Shown here: in pieces, positions 41,247-49,936 of the stretch
How the letters are laid out: every line of letters starts with the position of its first letter
Numbering within the stretch: position 1 is the first letter of the stretch
NCBI GenBank assembly: GCA_021739695.1
Contig: JAIPBM010000004.1
Coordinates: forward strand, 62,001-126,000
Direction: 5' to 3'
Length of the DNA: 64,000 nt
From: Flavobacteriales bacterium
Lineage (GTDB): Bacteria; Bacteroidota; Bacteroidia; UBA10329
Made by a program: the position numbers and the translations under genes
Notes under the pieces: model-generated
The model's database searches: none
Seen by the model: the letters and a program-made list of their open reading frames with translations, nothing else
Told to the model about the DNA's origin: nothing

Positions 41247-43613
41247 ATGGAAAACATAGTTTATTTCCTTCCACTGTTCGGAGTAGTATCGCTGCTTTAC
41301 GTTGCATGGAAAAGCGCTTGGGTAAGCAAGCAAGAAGTAGGTACGGAAAAAATGGCCAAAATTGCTGGTCATATTCAGAAAGGTGCAATGGCATTCTTGA
41401 GTGCTGAATATAAAGTGCTTGCGATTTTTGTTGTGGCTGTTGCCGCTCTGCTTGCCTTTAAAGGAATGAGTGAGGCAGATTCTAGTCCACTTGTTGCATT
41501 GTCTTTCATCGTTGGTGCTGTCTGTTCTGCCTTGGCAGGATACCTTGGAATGGTAGTGGCTACGAAAGCTAACGTTAGAACGACTAACGCTGCCCGTACT
41601 TCACTAGGTAAAGCCCTTGAGGTTGCCTTTGGTGGTGGTTCGGTGATGGGAATGGGTGTAGTTGGATTGGGTGTTCTTGGATTGAGCGGCCTTTTCTTGG
41701 TTTACACACAATTTGTAGGTCCAGAATGGAGCATTACTAAAGTATTGAATGTGCTTGCAGGGTTCTCGTTGGGAGCTTCTTCCATCGCATTGTTTGCACG
41801 TGTTGGTGGTGGTATCTACACAAAGGCTGCTGACGTTGGTGCTGACCTTGTAGGAAAAGTTGAAGCTGGTATTCCTGAGGATCATCCATTGAACCCAGCT
41901 ACCATTGCAGATAACGTTGGTGACAACGTTGGTGATGTTGCTGGTATGGGAGCTGACCTTTTCGAATCATATGTAGGTTCAATTATTGGTACAATGGTTT
42001 TGGGAGCGATCTTCGTTCCTGGGTTTGCTGAAATGGGCGAAATGTGGGGCGGTCTTGGTGCTGTTCTTCTTCCAATGGTTTTAGCTGCGGTTGGTATCAT
42101 CGTTTCCATCTTCGGAACTTTCTTCGTGAAGGTGAAAGATGGCGGAAGCCCACACACTGCTTTGAATATCGGTGAATTCGGTTCTGCTGCTGTTATGGTT
42201 GTTGTTTCTTACTTCATTATTGGTTATTTCCTTCCAGATTCGTGGTCTTTGAATGGAACGGATTACACTTCTAACGGAGTTTTCTTCGCAACACTTGCTG
42301 GTCTTTTTGCAGGTTTGGGAATTGGTAAGATCACTGAGTTTTACACGGGAACAGGTACACCTCCTGTAACGTCTATCGTTCGTCAATCATTGACCGGATC
42401 TGCAACCAATATCATTGCTGGATTGGGAGTTGGTATGATGAGTACGGCTATTCCAGTTCTCTTGATCGCTGCTGCGATTATCCTTGCTTTCAAATTTGCT
42501 GGTCTTTACGGTATCGCCATTGCTGCGGTAGGTATGCTTGCAAACACAGGAATCCAGTTGGCTGTTGATGCTTACGGACCTATTTCTGACAACGCTGGTG
42601 GTATTGCTGAAATGGCTGATCTTCCAAAAGAAGTTCGTCAGCGCACAGATAAATTGGATGCAGTTGGTAACACCACTGCTGCTATCGGTAAAGGATTTGC
42701 CATCGGTTCTGCTGCTTTGACGGCTTTGGCCTTGTTTGCGGCCTTCATGCAACAAGCGAATGTGAGTATGATCAACGTGGCTGATCCGAACGTGATGGCA
42801 GGTCTGTTTGTAGGAGCTATGCTTCCATTCGTATTCTCAGCAATGAGTATGAACGCTGTGGGACGTGCAGCCATGGCCATGATTGAGGAAGTAAGACGCC
42901 AGTTCAAGGATATTCCTGAATTGAAAGCTGCTCTTGAAGCCATGAAGCGTAACGATGGAAAAGATCAGAAAGATTGGAGCGCAGAGGATAACGCCATTTT
43001 TGAGGCTGCTGATGGTAAAGCTGAATATGACAAATGTGTTGCTATCTCTACCAAGGCTTCGATTAAGGAAATGGTATTGCCAGGAGTTATGGCGATTGTT
43101 GTTCCTGTAGCTGTTGGATTCATTGGAGGTCCTGAAATGCTTGGAGGTCTTCTTGCAGGTGTTACTTCTGCTGGTGTGTTGATGGCTATCTTCCAGTCTA
43201 ACGCTGGTGGAGCTTGGGATAACGCTAAGAAGATGATTGAAGAAGGCGTTGAGATCAACGGTGAGAAATACGGAAAGGGTTCTGAGCCACATAAGGCTGC
43301 TGTTGTTGGTGATACTGTTGGTGATCCATTCAAGGATACTTCAGGTCCATCATTGAACATCCTTTTGAAATTGATGTCTGTAGTTGCCTTGGTAATTGCT
43401 CCATCTATCGCACTGGATCTTCCAGAAGTTTCTGATTCAGCTCTATTGAATGCTCCTGTTATTGAAATGACTGTTGAAGCTACAACCGCTGAGGACGGAA
43501 CCGTAATTGAAACAACTGTTTCTACCGAAACTGTAACTAACGCTGCTGGTGAAGTGGTGACTGAAACAGTTGAGAAAGTGGTTGAGACCGTGAAAACGGA
43601 AGTTGCCAAGTAA
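41247..43613 (+). CDS. hppA: Membrane-bound, K+-dependent pyrophosphatase (ion pump)
   Basis: 788 residues with about sixteen membrane helices. Pyrophosphate-binding loops are [32 protein letters not shown] and [34 protein letters not shown] (474-488) has Ala478 and Gly481 in place of the Lys and Thr that mark K+-independent enzymes, so this is the K+-dependent class, pumping Na+ and/or H+ at the cost of PPi. After the last helix ([18 protein letters not shown]) comes an unusual tail of about 65 residues rich in Thr, Val and Glu (residues about 724-788). Flanked by a consensus promoter and a strong terminator: monocistronic and probably highly expressed. Confidence 0.96.
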   Translation: MENIVYFLPLFGVVSLLYVAWKSAWVSKQEVGTEKMAKIAGHIQKGAMAFLSAEYKVLAIFVVAVAALLAFKGMSEADSSPLVALSFIVGAVCSALAGYLGMVVATKANVRTTNAARTSLGKALEVAFGGGSVMGMGVVGLGVLGLSGLFLVYTQFVGPEWSITKVLNVLAGFSLGASSIALFARVGGGIYTKAADVGADLVGKVEAGIPEDHPLNPATIADNVGDNVGDVAGMGADLFESYVGSIIGTMVLGAIFVPGFAEMGEMWGGLGAVLLPMVLAAVGIIVSIFGTFFVKVKDGGSPHTALNIGEFGSAAVMVVVSYFIIGYFLPDSWSLNGTDYTSNGVFFATLAGLFAGLGIGKITEFYTGTGTPPVTSIVRQSLTGSATNIIAGLGVGMMSTAIPVLLIAAAIILAFKFAGLYGIAIAAVGMLANTGIQLAVDAYGPISDNAGGIAEMADLPKEVRQRTDKLDAVGNTTAAIGKGFAIGSAALTALALFAAFMQQANVSMINVADPNVMAGLFVGAMLPFVFSAMSMNAVGRAAMAMIEEVRRQFKDIPELKAALEAMKRNDGKDQKDWSAEDNAIFEAADGKAEYDKCVAISTKASIKEMVLPGVMAIVVPVAVGFIGGPEMLGGLLAGVTSAGVLMAIFQSNAGGAWDNAKKMIEEGVEINGEKYGKGSEPHKAAVVGDTVGDPFKDTSGPSLNILLKLMSVVALVIAPSIALDLPEVSDSALLNAPVIEMTVEATTAEDGTVIETTVSTETVTNAAGEVVTETVEKVVETVKTEVAK

Positions 43614-43636
43614 AAGGTAATTTAATTGATATTGAG

Positions 43637-43668
43637 AGCCCCAATCGCAAAAGCGATTGGGGCTTTTT
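43637..43668 (+). terminator. Terminator of hppA
   Basis: AGCCCCAATCGC-AAAA-GCGATTGGGGCT followed by TTTT, 24 bases after the hppA stop. Perfect 12-bp stem. Confidence 0.95.
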
Positions 43669-43711
43669 AATGGGTTTAGATTGGTGGTTCTATGAGGGTG
43701 AATCCGCATAA

Positions 43712-43747
43712 AGAAAGCCCCGATACGATTCCGTATCGGGGCTTATT
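43712..43747 (-). terminator. Terminator of the DUF4476 gene
   Basis: On the minus strand AAGCCCCGATACG-GAAT-CGTATCGGGGCTT is followed by TCTTTATG. The 13-bp stem lies 26 bases after the DUF4476 stop. Confidence 0.88.
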
Positions 43748-43769
43748 TGTTCTTGGAAGGCTGAAGTGT

Positions 43770-44282
43770 TTATCGGCCTTGAATGTAATCGTTCAATTCA
43801 TCGATGCTTGAGCTGAAATCGAAAGCATCATTTAGTTTGTAGTAGTTACCAATGTCATAGGTTTTGTCGTAAGCGAATTTGGCGTATTCCAATTTGCTGT
43901 CTTCGAAATCGAATGTGCCCATCATTCGCTTTACTTGATCGGCTGTTAGGCAATTGGAACCAGTGATCTGTTTGGCAACGGTCAATTTCGAATCTTCAAA
44001 GTCTTTGGATGCAACAGAATTACGTGCATCTGCAAATTGCCCTTCTTCCATTGGCCAAGGACAGCCGATAGCTCCACCGTAACCAGGCATTACATAATGG
44101 TCAGAGCCGCCACTCGTTGTAGTTGTGGTGGTTGTAGTATGTGTTTCGGTGTAGGTTTCGCTGATGTTGACGTTCATATCAACACCCATTCCGCCCATGT
44201 TCATATTAACATTCACATCGGTGTCTTGAGCGAATGCGCCAATGGTACTAAAAGCGGCAAAAATGGTAAGTGTTTTTTTCAT
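43770..44282 (-). CDS. DUF4476 secreted protein
   Basis: 170 residues; signal peptide ending AFAQ. A low-complexity segment follows (NVNMNMGGMGVDMNVN, ETHTTTTTTTTSGG, about 23-60). The DUF4476 domain fills the C-terminal 90 residues: FADARNSVASKDFEDSKLTVAKQITGSNCLTADQVKRMMGTFDFEDSKLEYAKFAYDKTYDIGNYYKLNDAF, a helical repeat of two (F)(E)DSKL units. The domain is widespread in Bacteroidota and animals; its function is unknown to me. A single-gene unit with a downstream terminator. The Met/Asn-rich segment could be flexible or metal-binding, but that is speculation. Confidence 0.88.
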   Translation of the reverse strand: MKKTLTIFAAFSTIGAFAQDTDVNVNMNMGGMGVDMNVNISETYTETHTTTTTTTTSGGSDHYVMPGYGGAIGCPWPMEEGQFADARNSVASKDFEDSKLTVAKQITGSNCLTADQVKRMMGTFDFEDSKLEYAKFAYDKTYDIGNYYKLNDAFDFSSSIDELNDYIQGR

Positions 44283-44357
44283 GTTAAATGAGATTTAAGG
44301 TTGACGTTGCCCATGGCAATTTAGATGCCAAAAATAAGATGAATCGTATTCCGATTC

Positions 44358-45302
44358 TCAATCCTTAAAATCGCCTGGACGAGTGTCTTCAGGTAAGTTG
44401 TTCAGACTTCGGTTTTTGGCAAATACGTCTCTGATCTGGATCCATTCGCCTTTCTGAAATTCGAGTGCATCGTAACTGAAATCAGGCCCATAGAACTGAT
44501 ATTGACCTTCGAAACGAGAGTCTTCAGGAGCTAAATGGTCCATGATGACCATCTTTTCCTTTTCGTCATAATTGAGTGCCATGGAAACATCGTTGGCATA
44601 CTCGTAAATGAGCCGATAAGCAAGTCGACCTTGCTCATCTTTAAAAATGGATGAACCAAGAATGACAGACTTGCCTTGGATGCTAATTACATCCACCACT
44701 TTGCGATTGGTAATGTTGTCTTTGCCATCCCAACCAAGAAGGGTGTAATAGGTTTTGCCGCGATAGCGGTTGGCGAGTAGTTTGTAGTAAAGCGCTCCAT
44801 ACCATTCGTTCGGACGGATGGGTTTACGTTCAATGCGTTCCCAATCTGCATTGTCTTGAAAAACTGTGACTGCCACGGTTTCCTTTGTCGGTTTATGGCG
44901 CATGATGCAATGGTACTGGAAGTCGCCATTTTCTAATGCGAGATTCCAGCATAGCATGTGAATGACGCCATCCCAAGACGAAAGTTGACCGAGAAATGGA
45001 ACGGAGTCTAATTCGGTATCAAAGTTTGCCGGGTCTGAATAGAATTTGGAGAAGGCACTTTCCAGCTTAGCAGAAGCAATGATCTTCTCAGAATCTTCGC
45101 CCGTACGCATGGTATCGAATGATCGAAGAACCGAATTACGAAAGGTGGTATCGACCTGTGCTGAAGTGAAAAGTGGAGAAAGGAGAAAAAGAAAGAAGAC
45201 CCATCCCCTAACCCCTTCCCTTGAGGAAGGGGAACAGGCGCGTTGATTTGAGGCTTGCACTGATGTTTGCTGGGAGAGCTGCGTTAGGGATGGAAGCGGC
45301 AT
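44358..45302 (-). CDS. Hypothetical secreted protein with repeat-derived N-terminus
   Basis: 314 residues from the ATG at 45302, the nearest plausible start. The first 30 residues (MPLPSLTQLSQQTSVQASNQ...REGVRG) are encoded by dispersed and palindromic repeat DNA. A signal-peptide core FFLFLLSPLFTSAQ follows without its own start codon. The mature part (about 260 residues) begins VDTTFRNSVLRSFDTMR and has FLGQLSSWDGVIHMLCWNLALENGDFQYHC, WYGALYYKLL and YTLLGWDGKDNITNRKVVDVI; I know similar exported Bacteroidota proteins of unknown function. Either the repeat supplies a new start, with the signal read internally, or the gene is damaged at its 5' end. The body of the frame is intact. Confidence 0.68.
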   Translation of the reverse strand: MPLPSLTQLSQQTSVQASNQRACSPSSREGVRGWVFFLFLLSPLFTSAQVDTTFRNSVLRSFDTMRTGEDSEKIIASAKLESAFSKFYSDPANFDTELDSVPFLGQLSSWDGVIHMLCWNLALENGDFQYHCIMRHKPTKETVAVTVFQDNADWERIERKPIRPNEWYGALYYKLLANRYRGKTYYTLLGWDGKDNITNRKVVDVISIQGKSVILGSSIFKDEQGRLAYRLIYEYANDVSMALNYDEKEKMVIMDHLAPEDSRFEGQYQFYGPDFSYDALEFQKGEWIQIRDVFAKNRSLNNLPEDTRPGDFKD

Positions 45303-45390
45303 CCTTTTTCTGAACCCTGAGGTTCTCGAAGGGTGTTGGAAAAAGATATAGCGGACAGCCCGACCCACGCCTAAAGCGAGGGGAACGCCC
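45203..45390 (-). repeat. Dispersed repeat, copy 2, with adjacent palindrome
   Basis: 45283-45390 carries, in reverse orientation, the same order of motifs as the elements at 16281-16470 and 50703-50840: GTTAGGGATGGAAGCGGCATCC, a Tyr-free spacer with CTGAGGTTCTCGAAGGG, and AAAAGATATAGCGGACAGCCCG. Next to it, CCCCTTCC-CTTGA-GGAAGGGG (45212-45232) is a separate palindrome. Together they reach into the signal-peptide region of the overlapping gene. Confidence 0.78.
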
Positions 45391-45461
45391 AAATGATCTT
45401 TTTGAAATCGGTTTGCAAGCATGCTTGTAATTACGGCACTAATGAATGGAAATTGCATAAA

Positions 45462-45486
45462 AAAGGCGAGAACAAGTCTCGCCTTT
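45462..45486 (-). terminator. Terminator of the ferredoxin gene
   Basis: Minus strand: AAAGGCGAGA-CTTGT-TCTCGCCTTT followed by TTTTATGC, 20 bases after the ferredoxin stop. A perfect 10-bp stem. Confidence 0.9.
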
Positions 45487-45506
45487 CAAAATCCTTGCCT
45501 CAACTA

Positions 45507-45854
45507 CTAAAGGTGAAGCGATGCTTTTTTCTGAAGGTTTTCCGCTTCTGTATGTTCGTTATCCTCATCGGCAACACAGCAATCTACTGGGCAAACGGCC
45601 GCGCACTGCGGTTCATCGTGAAAACCGACACACTCCGTGCATTTATCTGTAACGATGTAATACACATCCATTTCCTTTGGTTCTTGGGCTGCATCGGCAT
45701 CGGCTGTAAAACCGCTGAAGCCTTTGAACTCGCCTTTTACAGATGTACCATCTGAAAAGCGCCACTCGGCACCGCCTTCGTATATCGCATTATTTGGGCA
45801 TTCTGGCTCGCACGCCCCACAGTTTATACACTCGTCTGTTATCTTGATAGCCAT
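45507..45854 (-). CDS. 2[4Fe-4S] ferredoxin
   Basis: 115 residues. First cluster motif [11 protein letters not shown] (Cys9, 12, 15, 19); second CTEC followed by an eight-residue insert and CAAVCPVDC. The spacing, with a longer loop between the second and third Cys of cluster II and a 25-residue linker between the two halves, is typical of the Azotobacter/Allochromatium-type two-cluster ferredoxins. A cytoplasmic electron carrier. It is transcribed divergently from the LuxC-like gene, with overlapping promoters in the 56 bases between the starts. Own terminator downstream. The partner is not identifiable from the window. Confidence 0.94.
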   Translation of the reverse strand: MAIKITDECINCGACEPECPNNAIYEGGAEWRFSDGTSVKGEFKGFSGFTADADAAQEPKEMDVYYIVTDKCTECVGFHDEPQCAAVCPVDCCVADEDNEHTEAENLQKKASLHL

Positions 45855-45855
45855 C

Positions 45856-45922
45856 TTGTCTGTTGCTTTATGTGGTTTAGTTTTGCGGGCTCAAAGATAG
45901 TGTACGCAAGATGAATCATCAA
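45856..45922. promoter_or_regulatory. Overlapping divergent promoters, ferredoxin and LuxC-like gene
   Basis: Plus strand: TTG at 45856-45858, 19 bases, TAGTTTTG at 45878-45885, for the gene starting 45911. Minus strand: TATCTTTG at 45892-45899 with TTG at 45920-45922 (20 bases away), for the ferredoxin at 45854. The minus -33 box lies inside the first codons of the plus-strand gene, and the two promoters cross each other, so RNA polymerase cannot occupy both at once. Confidence 0.75.
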
Positions 45923-46939
45923 CAACGGACTGAAGCATTTATTCGATTGGGAGAAGTGCTAAAATCGGTGGCAACCGATGCGCAGGAAAGCGATTGGGCT
46001 GCGGCTTTCAATCTTGCCGAGGCAAAGAACCGCTGGTTTACGCAAGAGAACATGGCGTTGGCCTTGCGCGGAATTGCCTACATGTTGCAACCGGAGAAAT
46101 TGGAAAAGTGGCTTTCGGTTTACGGTGAGCTTCCTGAAACGGGTGGAAAGAAGGTAGGATTGATCATGGCGGGGAATATTCCGTTGGTTGGATTTCATGA
46201 TCTTTTGTGCGTGCTGATGTCGGGCAATGAGGCGGTGGTTAAAACTTCTTCACAAGACGAAGTGCTGCCGAAGAAATTGGTGGAAACCATTGCAGAGATA
46301 AGTCCTGAACTAGCTGCACGCATTGAGCTGATTGATGGTAAGATGGAAGGTTTTACACATGTAATTGCCACTGGAAGTGACAACAGCGCGCGCTACTTTG
46401 AGTATTATTTTGGAAAGTACCCGAACATCATCCGCAAGAACAGGAATTCGATTGCTATCATCAACGGAGATGAATCGCTAGATGAACTGCGCGCTTTGGG
46501 AAAAGATATTTTCCGCTATTTCGGATTGGGCTGTCGCAACGTTTCTAAGGTTTACCTGTCCGATAAAATGGATCCGAAAACGTTTTTGGCTACGCTAGAG
46601 GATTGGAAACCGATCGGTAATCACATCAAGTATTTCAATAATTACGAGTACCACAAGGCCATTTTTCTGGTTGAGAAAATGGCACATTTAGATAATGGTT
46701 TCCTGCTGCTGCGCGAGGATGCGAGTTTGGGCTGTCCTGTTGGCGTGCTGCACTTTCAGACTTATGGAACTATTGATCAGATGAAGGCCGAAGTGAAAAT
46801 CCATGCGGACGAAATCCAATGCGTGGTGGCTTCTGATAAACTTGGTTTCGAGCATTCTGTTCCCTTCGGAAAGGCGCAATCTCCAGAATTGTGGGATTAT
46901 GCAGATGGGGTTGATACGATGACGTTTTTGCTTTTGTAG
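45911..46939 (+). CDS. Acyl-CoA reductase, LuxC-like
   Basis: 342 residues, soluble. Aldehyde-dehydrogenase-like fold: VGLIMAGNIPLVGFHDLLCVLMSGNEAVVKTSSQDEVLPKKLVETI, FTHVIATGSDNSARYFEYYFGKYPNIIRKNRNSIAIINGDES and FGLGCRNVSKVYLS with the catalytic-Cys candidate in the GLGCRNVSKV motif. This is the LuxC/acyl-CoA reductase family of Bacteroidota. Enzymes of the family reduce fatty acyl-CoA to aldehyde with NADPH. There are no other lux genes here, so light production is not implied. Convergent with the T9SS cargo gene (stops 2 bases apart). Divergent from the ferredoxin, with which it is often associated in flavobacteria from memory. Confidence 0.87.
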   Translation: MNHQQRTEAFIRLGEVLKSVATDAQESDWAAAFNLAEAKNRWFTQENMALALRGIAYMLQPEKLEKWLSVYGELPETGGKKVGLIMAGNIPLVGFHDLLCVLMSGNEAVVKTSSQDEVLPKKLVETIAEISPELAARIELIDGKMEGFTHVIATGSDNSARYFEYYFGKYPNIIRKNRNSIAIINGDESLDELRALGKDIFRYFGLGCRNVSKVYLSDKMDPKTFLATLEDWKPIGNHIKYFNNYEYHKAIFLVEKMAHLDNGFLLLREDASLGCPVGVLHFQTYGTIDQMKAEVKIHADEIQCVVASDKLGFEHSVPFGKAQSPELWDYADGVDTMTFLLL

Positions 46940-46941
46940 CT

Positions 46942-48330
46942 TTATTGAACGACCACTTTTCCCTGTTCAATCTTCCTATCTGAAAAACTCACATTGTAGA
47001 AATACAATCCTGAAGCAAAATGCTCATTCAGAATAAGTGTTCGATTCGTTGAGCCAGATTGGGTATAGACAAGTGCTCCTGATGCATTGAATACTTCAAA
47101 GGTGAAGTCGAAAATATGCTCGTCAGAGAAGGTGATGCTTACAGATTCTACTATCGGATTCGGATAAAGTGAAGCCCTTCTTGTTTGGTTGTCTGATTCT
47201 TCGTCAATTCCTGCAAACACAAAACAATCAGGGTTTGCCTGAGTGGCTTGATCATGGACGTAAATAAGCAATGAAACATCCGTAGACTGATTGCTACTTG
47301 ATGTTCCCCGAAAGCTAACGATGTACGGTGCACATCTCATGTCCTCTTGGGATGGTGTCCAATTGAACGTGTTGGCCACGTAATGACTTCCTGAAGAATC
47401 CGAATTGAACGAGGCGGTGTTGCCAAAAAGAAATGGTTCGCCAAAAGCCTCCATCTCAACAGAATTCTGTAATGGGTCGCTGTAAACCAAGCCTAAATCA
47501 ATACTTTGATCTGGTTCAACTGTAATCGCAAAATCATTGCTTGCATTCGTGGGCCAGCCTGAAGTTCCGGAAATTATTCCCGTGAAATCCTCGGGGTAAA
47601 CGGTCACTTGAAAATCTACGGTTACAGAACCAACAAATTCACTATTACGATATTCACTTACGATCATGGCAAAATTGTATTCGCCTTGTTCTTGGGGAGA
47701 ATCCCACACAAAATCTCCGTTCAATGGATTCACCGATACTCCGTTAGGAACAGAATATCCAGGAATAAACTGACCATTTTCTCCACGTGGAGTTGTTAAT
47801 TCGAATGAAAGAAAGTCTGCATCTGGGTCATAAAATGCGAGGTTTCTAACGAACGGAATCCCAGCAAATGCATAGGGAGTTATAATTGCAGTTGGCTTGG
47901 TTGAATTATTAAAGTCGTTCGTGTTAGTTATTCTCAACTCGCTTTGAATGGCAAAAGGAACATTTATCGAGTTCGGAACATTGAGAATTCCGCCATTCCT
48001 GTTGGGGTCTTCCATAGAAAGAGCATAATAGCCGAGTCCTGGATATGTGTGTTGTGCCACATACTTGTTTTCCTTCACTCCAGGTAAAAGAACCACTCCA
48101 TTTCCATTGCCGTTGGTGCGTGGAATCGTATCCAATTGCCCATCACCCCAATTTACTATCAGCATTGGCCTATCCGCAGGGCTGTCTGGAACAGTGTAGG
48201 TGGTAACCTCAACTTGATATGTGAAACCAGAAATATGCGTGTAAGCAACATAACCTGCTCGATTGTGAGTCGCATTTGCCGAGGAAATGGATAGACAAAT
48301 GAATATGAGTAGAAAGGCGACCTTTTTCAT
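46942..48330 (-). CDS. Secreted T9SS cargo protein with Ig-like domains
   Basis: 462 residues, signal peptide ending ANA. The start THNRAGYVAYTHISGFTYQVEVTTYT is a signature seen at the N-terminus of many large Bacteroidota gliding or adhesin-type proteins. NWGDGQLDTIPR is PKD-like. Two further beta-sandwich units follow (about 150-250 and 255-370; the latter with an APYIVSFRGTSS strand). The C-terminal 75 residues (ASLYPNPIVESVSITFSDEH...EVFNASGALVYTQSG...LNEHFASGLYFYNVSF) are a type A T9SS sorting domain. Secreted or attached to the cell surface. No operon partner; role in adhesion is inference from domains. Confidence 0.9.
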   Translation of the reverse strand: MKKVAFLLIFICLSISSANATHNRAGYVAYTHISGFTYQVEVTTYTVPDSPADRPMLIVNWGDGQLDTIPRTNGNGNGVVLLPGVKENKYVAQHTYPGLGYYALSMEDPNRNGGILNVPNSINVPFAIQSELRITNTNDFNNSTKPTAIITPYAFAGIPFVRNLAFYDPDADFLSFELTTPRGENGQFIPGYSVPNGVSVNPLNGDFVWDSPQEQGEYNFAMIVSEYRNSEFVGSVTVDFQVTVYPEDFTGIISGTSGWPTNASNDFAITVEPDQSIDLGLVYSDPLQNSVEMEAFGEPFLFGNTASFNSDSSGSHYVANTFNWTPSQEDMRCAPYIVSFRGTSSSNQSTDVSLLIYVHDQATQANPDCFVFAGIDEESDNQTRRASLYPNPIVESVSITFSDEHIFDFTFEVFNASGALVYTQSGSTNRTLILNEHFASGLYFYNVSFSDRKIEQGKVVVQ

Positions 48331-48431
48331 GACATTTTGTTAGATTGCTAATATCAGGAACCTTTTACAACTATGAAAGAACGTCAAGCCACATAGATGT
48401 CGTCCTGGATAAGTGAAGGTCTTCGTGAAAA

Positions 48432-49013
48432 TTATGCGCTAAGCGAATTCAATGCCGCATAAACCTTCCTTAGCGGCAAGCCCATCACGTTGAAGTAGCA
48501 GCCGAAAATTCGGTCAATGCCCACATAACCGATCCATTCTTGAATGCCGTATGCACCAGCCTTGTCCAATGGTTTGTATTTCTGCACGTAGAATTCAATT
48601 TCGTCTTCAGTCAGTTCTCTGAAATGTACTTCTGTGCGGTCAAAATCTGAAATGGTCTTGCTCGAAGTTCGTACGGTAATTGCCGTATAAACCTCATGCG
48701 TTGTACCCGAAAGTTGACGGATCATGCGCTTGGCATCTTCGAGATCAACAGGCTTCTGAAGTTCTTTATCGTTCAGCCAAACAATGGTATCGGCCGTGAG
48801 AATGATCTTTCCTTCTAATTCATCTTCCGAAAAAGCGTTGGCTTTCAGTTTCGATAAGTACAACGGAATCTCTTCCCGCTCCAGATCATCCGGATAAACT
48901 TCCTCCACGTTCTTTGGCTGAATCGAAAACTCAAGCCCCAATTCTTCCATCAGCCACTTTCTGCGTGGCGATGCCGAAGCAAGGATCAGTTGTTTTCCCT
49001 GAAGATTAAGCAT
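48432..49013 (-). CDS. maf: Maf-like nucleotide pyrophosphatase
   Basis: 193 residues. LILASASPRRKWLMEELGLEF at the N-terminus, ILTADTIVWLNDKELQKP (catalytic Asp) and KAGAYGIQEWIGYVGIDRIFGCYFNVMGLPL at the C-terminus are the Maf signatures. The enzyme hydrolyses non-canonical or methylated nucleoside triphosphates (dTTP/UTP class) and can restrain septum formation. The start overlaps the stop of the prenyltransferase gene by 1 base (TAATG), so they form an operon with the OmpH-like gene upstream. Normal length. Confidence 0.95.
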   Translation of the reverse strand: MLNLQGKQLILASASPRRKWLMEELGLEFSIQPKNVEEVYPDDLEREEIPLYLSKLKANAFSEDELEGKIILTADTIVWLNDKELQKPVDLEDAKRMIRQLSGTTHEVYTAITVRTSSKTISDFDRTEVHFRELTEDEIEFYVQKYKPLDKAGAYGIQEWIGYVGIDRIFGCYFNVMGLPLRKVYAALNSLSA

Positions 49014-49927
49014 TAGAATAAGGTTCTGAATATGGGCATGGCCAGAATTCCACCAACCATCAAAACCTTGGCTAACGTGCTGCTTTTGTGGAAATCAGTT
49101 TCCGAAATGCTTCTTGCCACTTGCATCGCCAAAGCCAAGGCTGGAAGTTGCACGCCAAGCAGGAAATAGAAGAATATGATCAGGTCATTCTCTTGCCACC
49201 AAGCCCATTGAAATTTCCCTATCGCCAACATTAGCACTGCAATCAGGAACACGACAATCGCTTTGGTTGGTTTGATGCCGATAACGATCGGCAGCGTTTG
49301 GCAGCGCAGTAATTGATCGCCTTTTATGTCTTCCATGTCTTTGATTATTTCGCGGATTAGCGTAGAAATGAACGAGAAGAATGCAAACGCAATAAGAATG
49401 GGCGACCAAGGCAATTGCATCCATCCATCCGGATTGCACATCATGTAAAAATACATGGGCATGAATGGCACCAGTCCGGCTAGCAACGCCACAACCACAT
49501 TGCCAATAAGCAATTGCCGCTTGTACGAATACGAGTAAAAATAAAGACCTCCAGCGGCCAGCATGAATATGAGCGAGTTGGAAACGTTACCCAAATTCCT
49601 GCACAGATACATGCCAATTCCAAGACCAGCTGAGCCAAGCGCGTAATAGAAATTCCAAGCCTTTTCTTCCGAAATAAGGTTTCCTACAATCCGCTTATCG
49701 GGCTTATTGATGCGGTCAATGTCTTGGTCAAAAATGTCGTTCACCACATTGCCTGATGCGGCAATCAGCACCGTGGCCAAACTAAAAAGAAGCCAATCGA
49801 GAACTGATAAACACGAATCGATCTGTAGTAGCTCAGAAATCGGATCTACAATTTGTGTTTTGGCCAACACAAAGATCAGCCCTACCATCAGCAGGTTGGG
49901 CCATCTTACCAAACGGAGGTAAGTCAT
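49013..49927 (-). CDS. UbiA-family prenyltransferase (geranylgeranylglycerol-phosphate type)
   Basis: 304 residues from ATG 49927; an upstream TTG at 49936 is possible. About eight membrane helices. First Asp-rich motif NVVNDIFDQDIDRINKPDKR (about 62-82), with NDxxDxxxD; second Asp motif TLIREIIKDMEDIKGD (about 188-203). UbiA-family enzymes join a prenyl chain to an acceptor; in Bacteroidota this sub-type is annotated as geranylgeranylglycerol-phosphate geranylgeranyltransferase-like, which is my recollection, not proven here. Overlaps maf by 1 base and follows the OmpH-like gene by 9 bases. The acceptor remains unknown. Confidence 0.87.
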   Translation of the reverse strand: MTYLRLVRWPNLLMVGLIFVLAKTQIVDPISELLQIDSCLSVLDWLLFSLATVLIAASGNVVNDIFDQDIDRINKPDKRIVGNLISEEKAWNFYYALGSAGLGIGMYLCRNLGNVSNSLIFMLAAGGLYFYSYSYKRQLLIGNVVVALLAGLVPFMPMYFYMMCNPDGWMQLPWSPILIAFAFFSFISTLIREIIKDMEDIKGDQLLRCQTLPIVIGIKPTKAIVVFLIAVLMLAIGKFQWAWWQENDLIIFFYFLLGVQLPALALAMQVARSISETDFHKSSTLAKVLMVGGILAMPIFRTLF

Positions 49928-49936
49928 CAACCCCAA

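Noticed and set aside
42965-43609. 214-codon frame antisense to hppA
   Set aside because: Thr/Ser-rich mirror of the low-complexity tail and conserved loops of the pyrophosphatase.
45911-46939. Bioluminescence operon (because of the LuxC-like enzyme)
   Set aside because: No luxA, luxB, luxD or luxE nearby; the enzyme family is common in non-luminous Bacteroidota.
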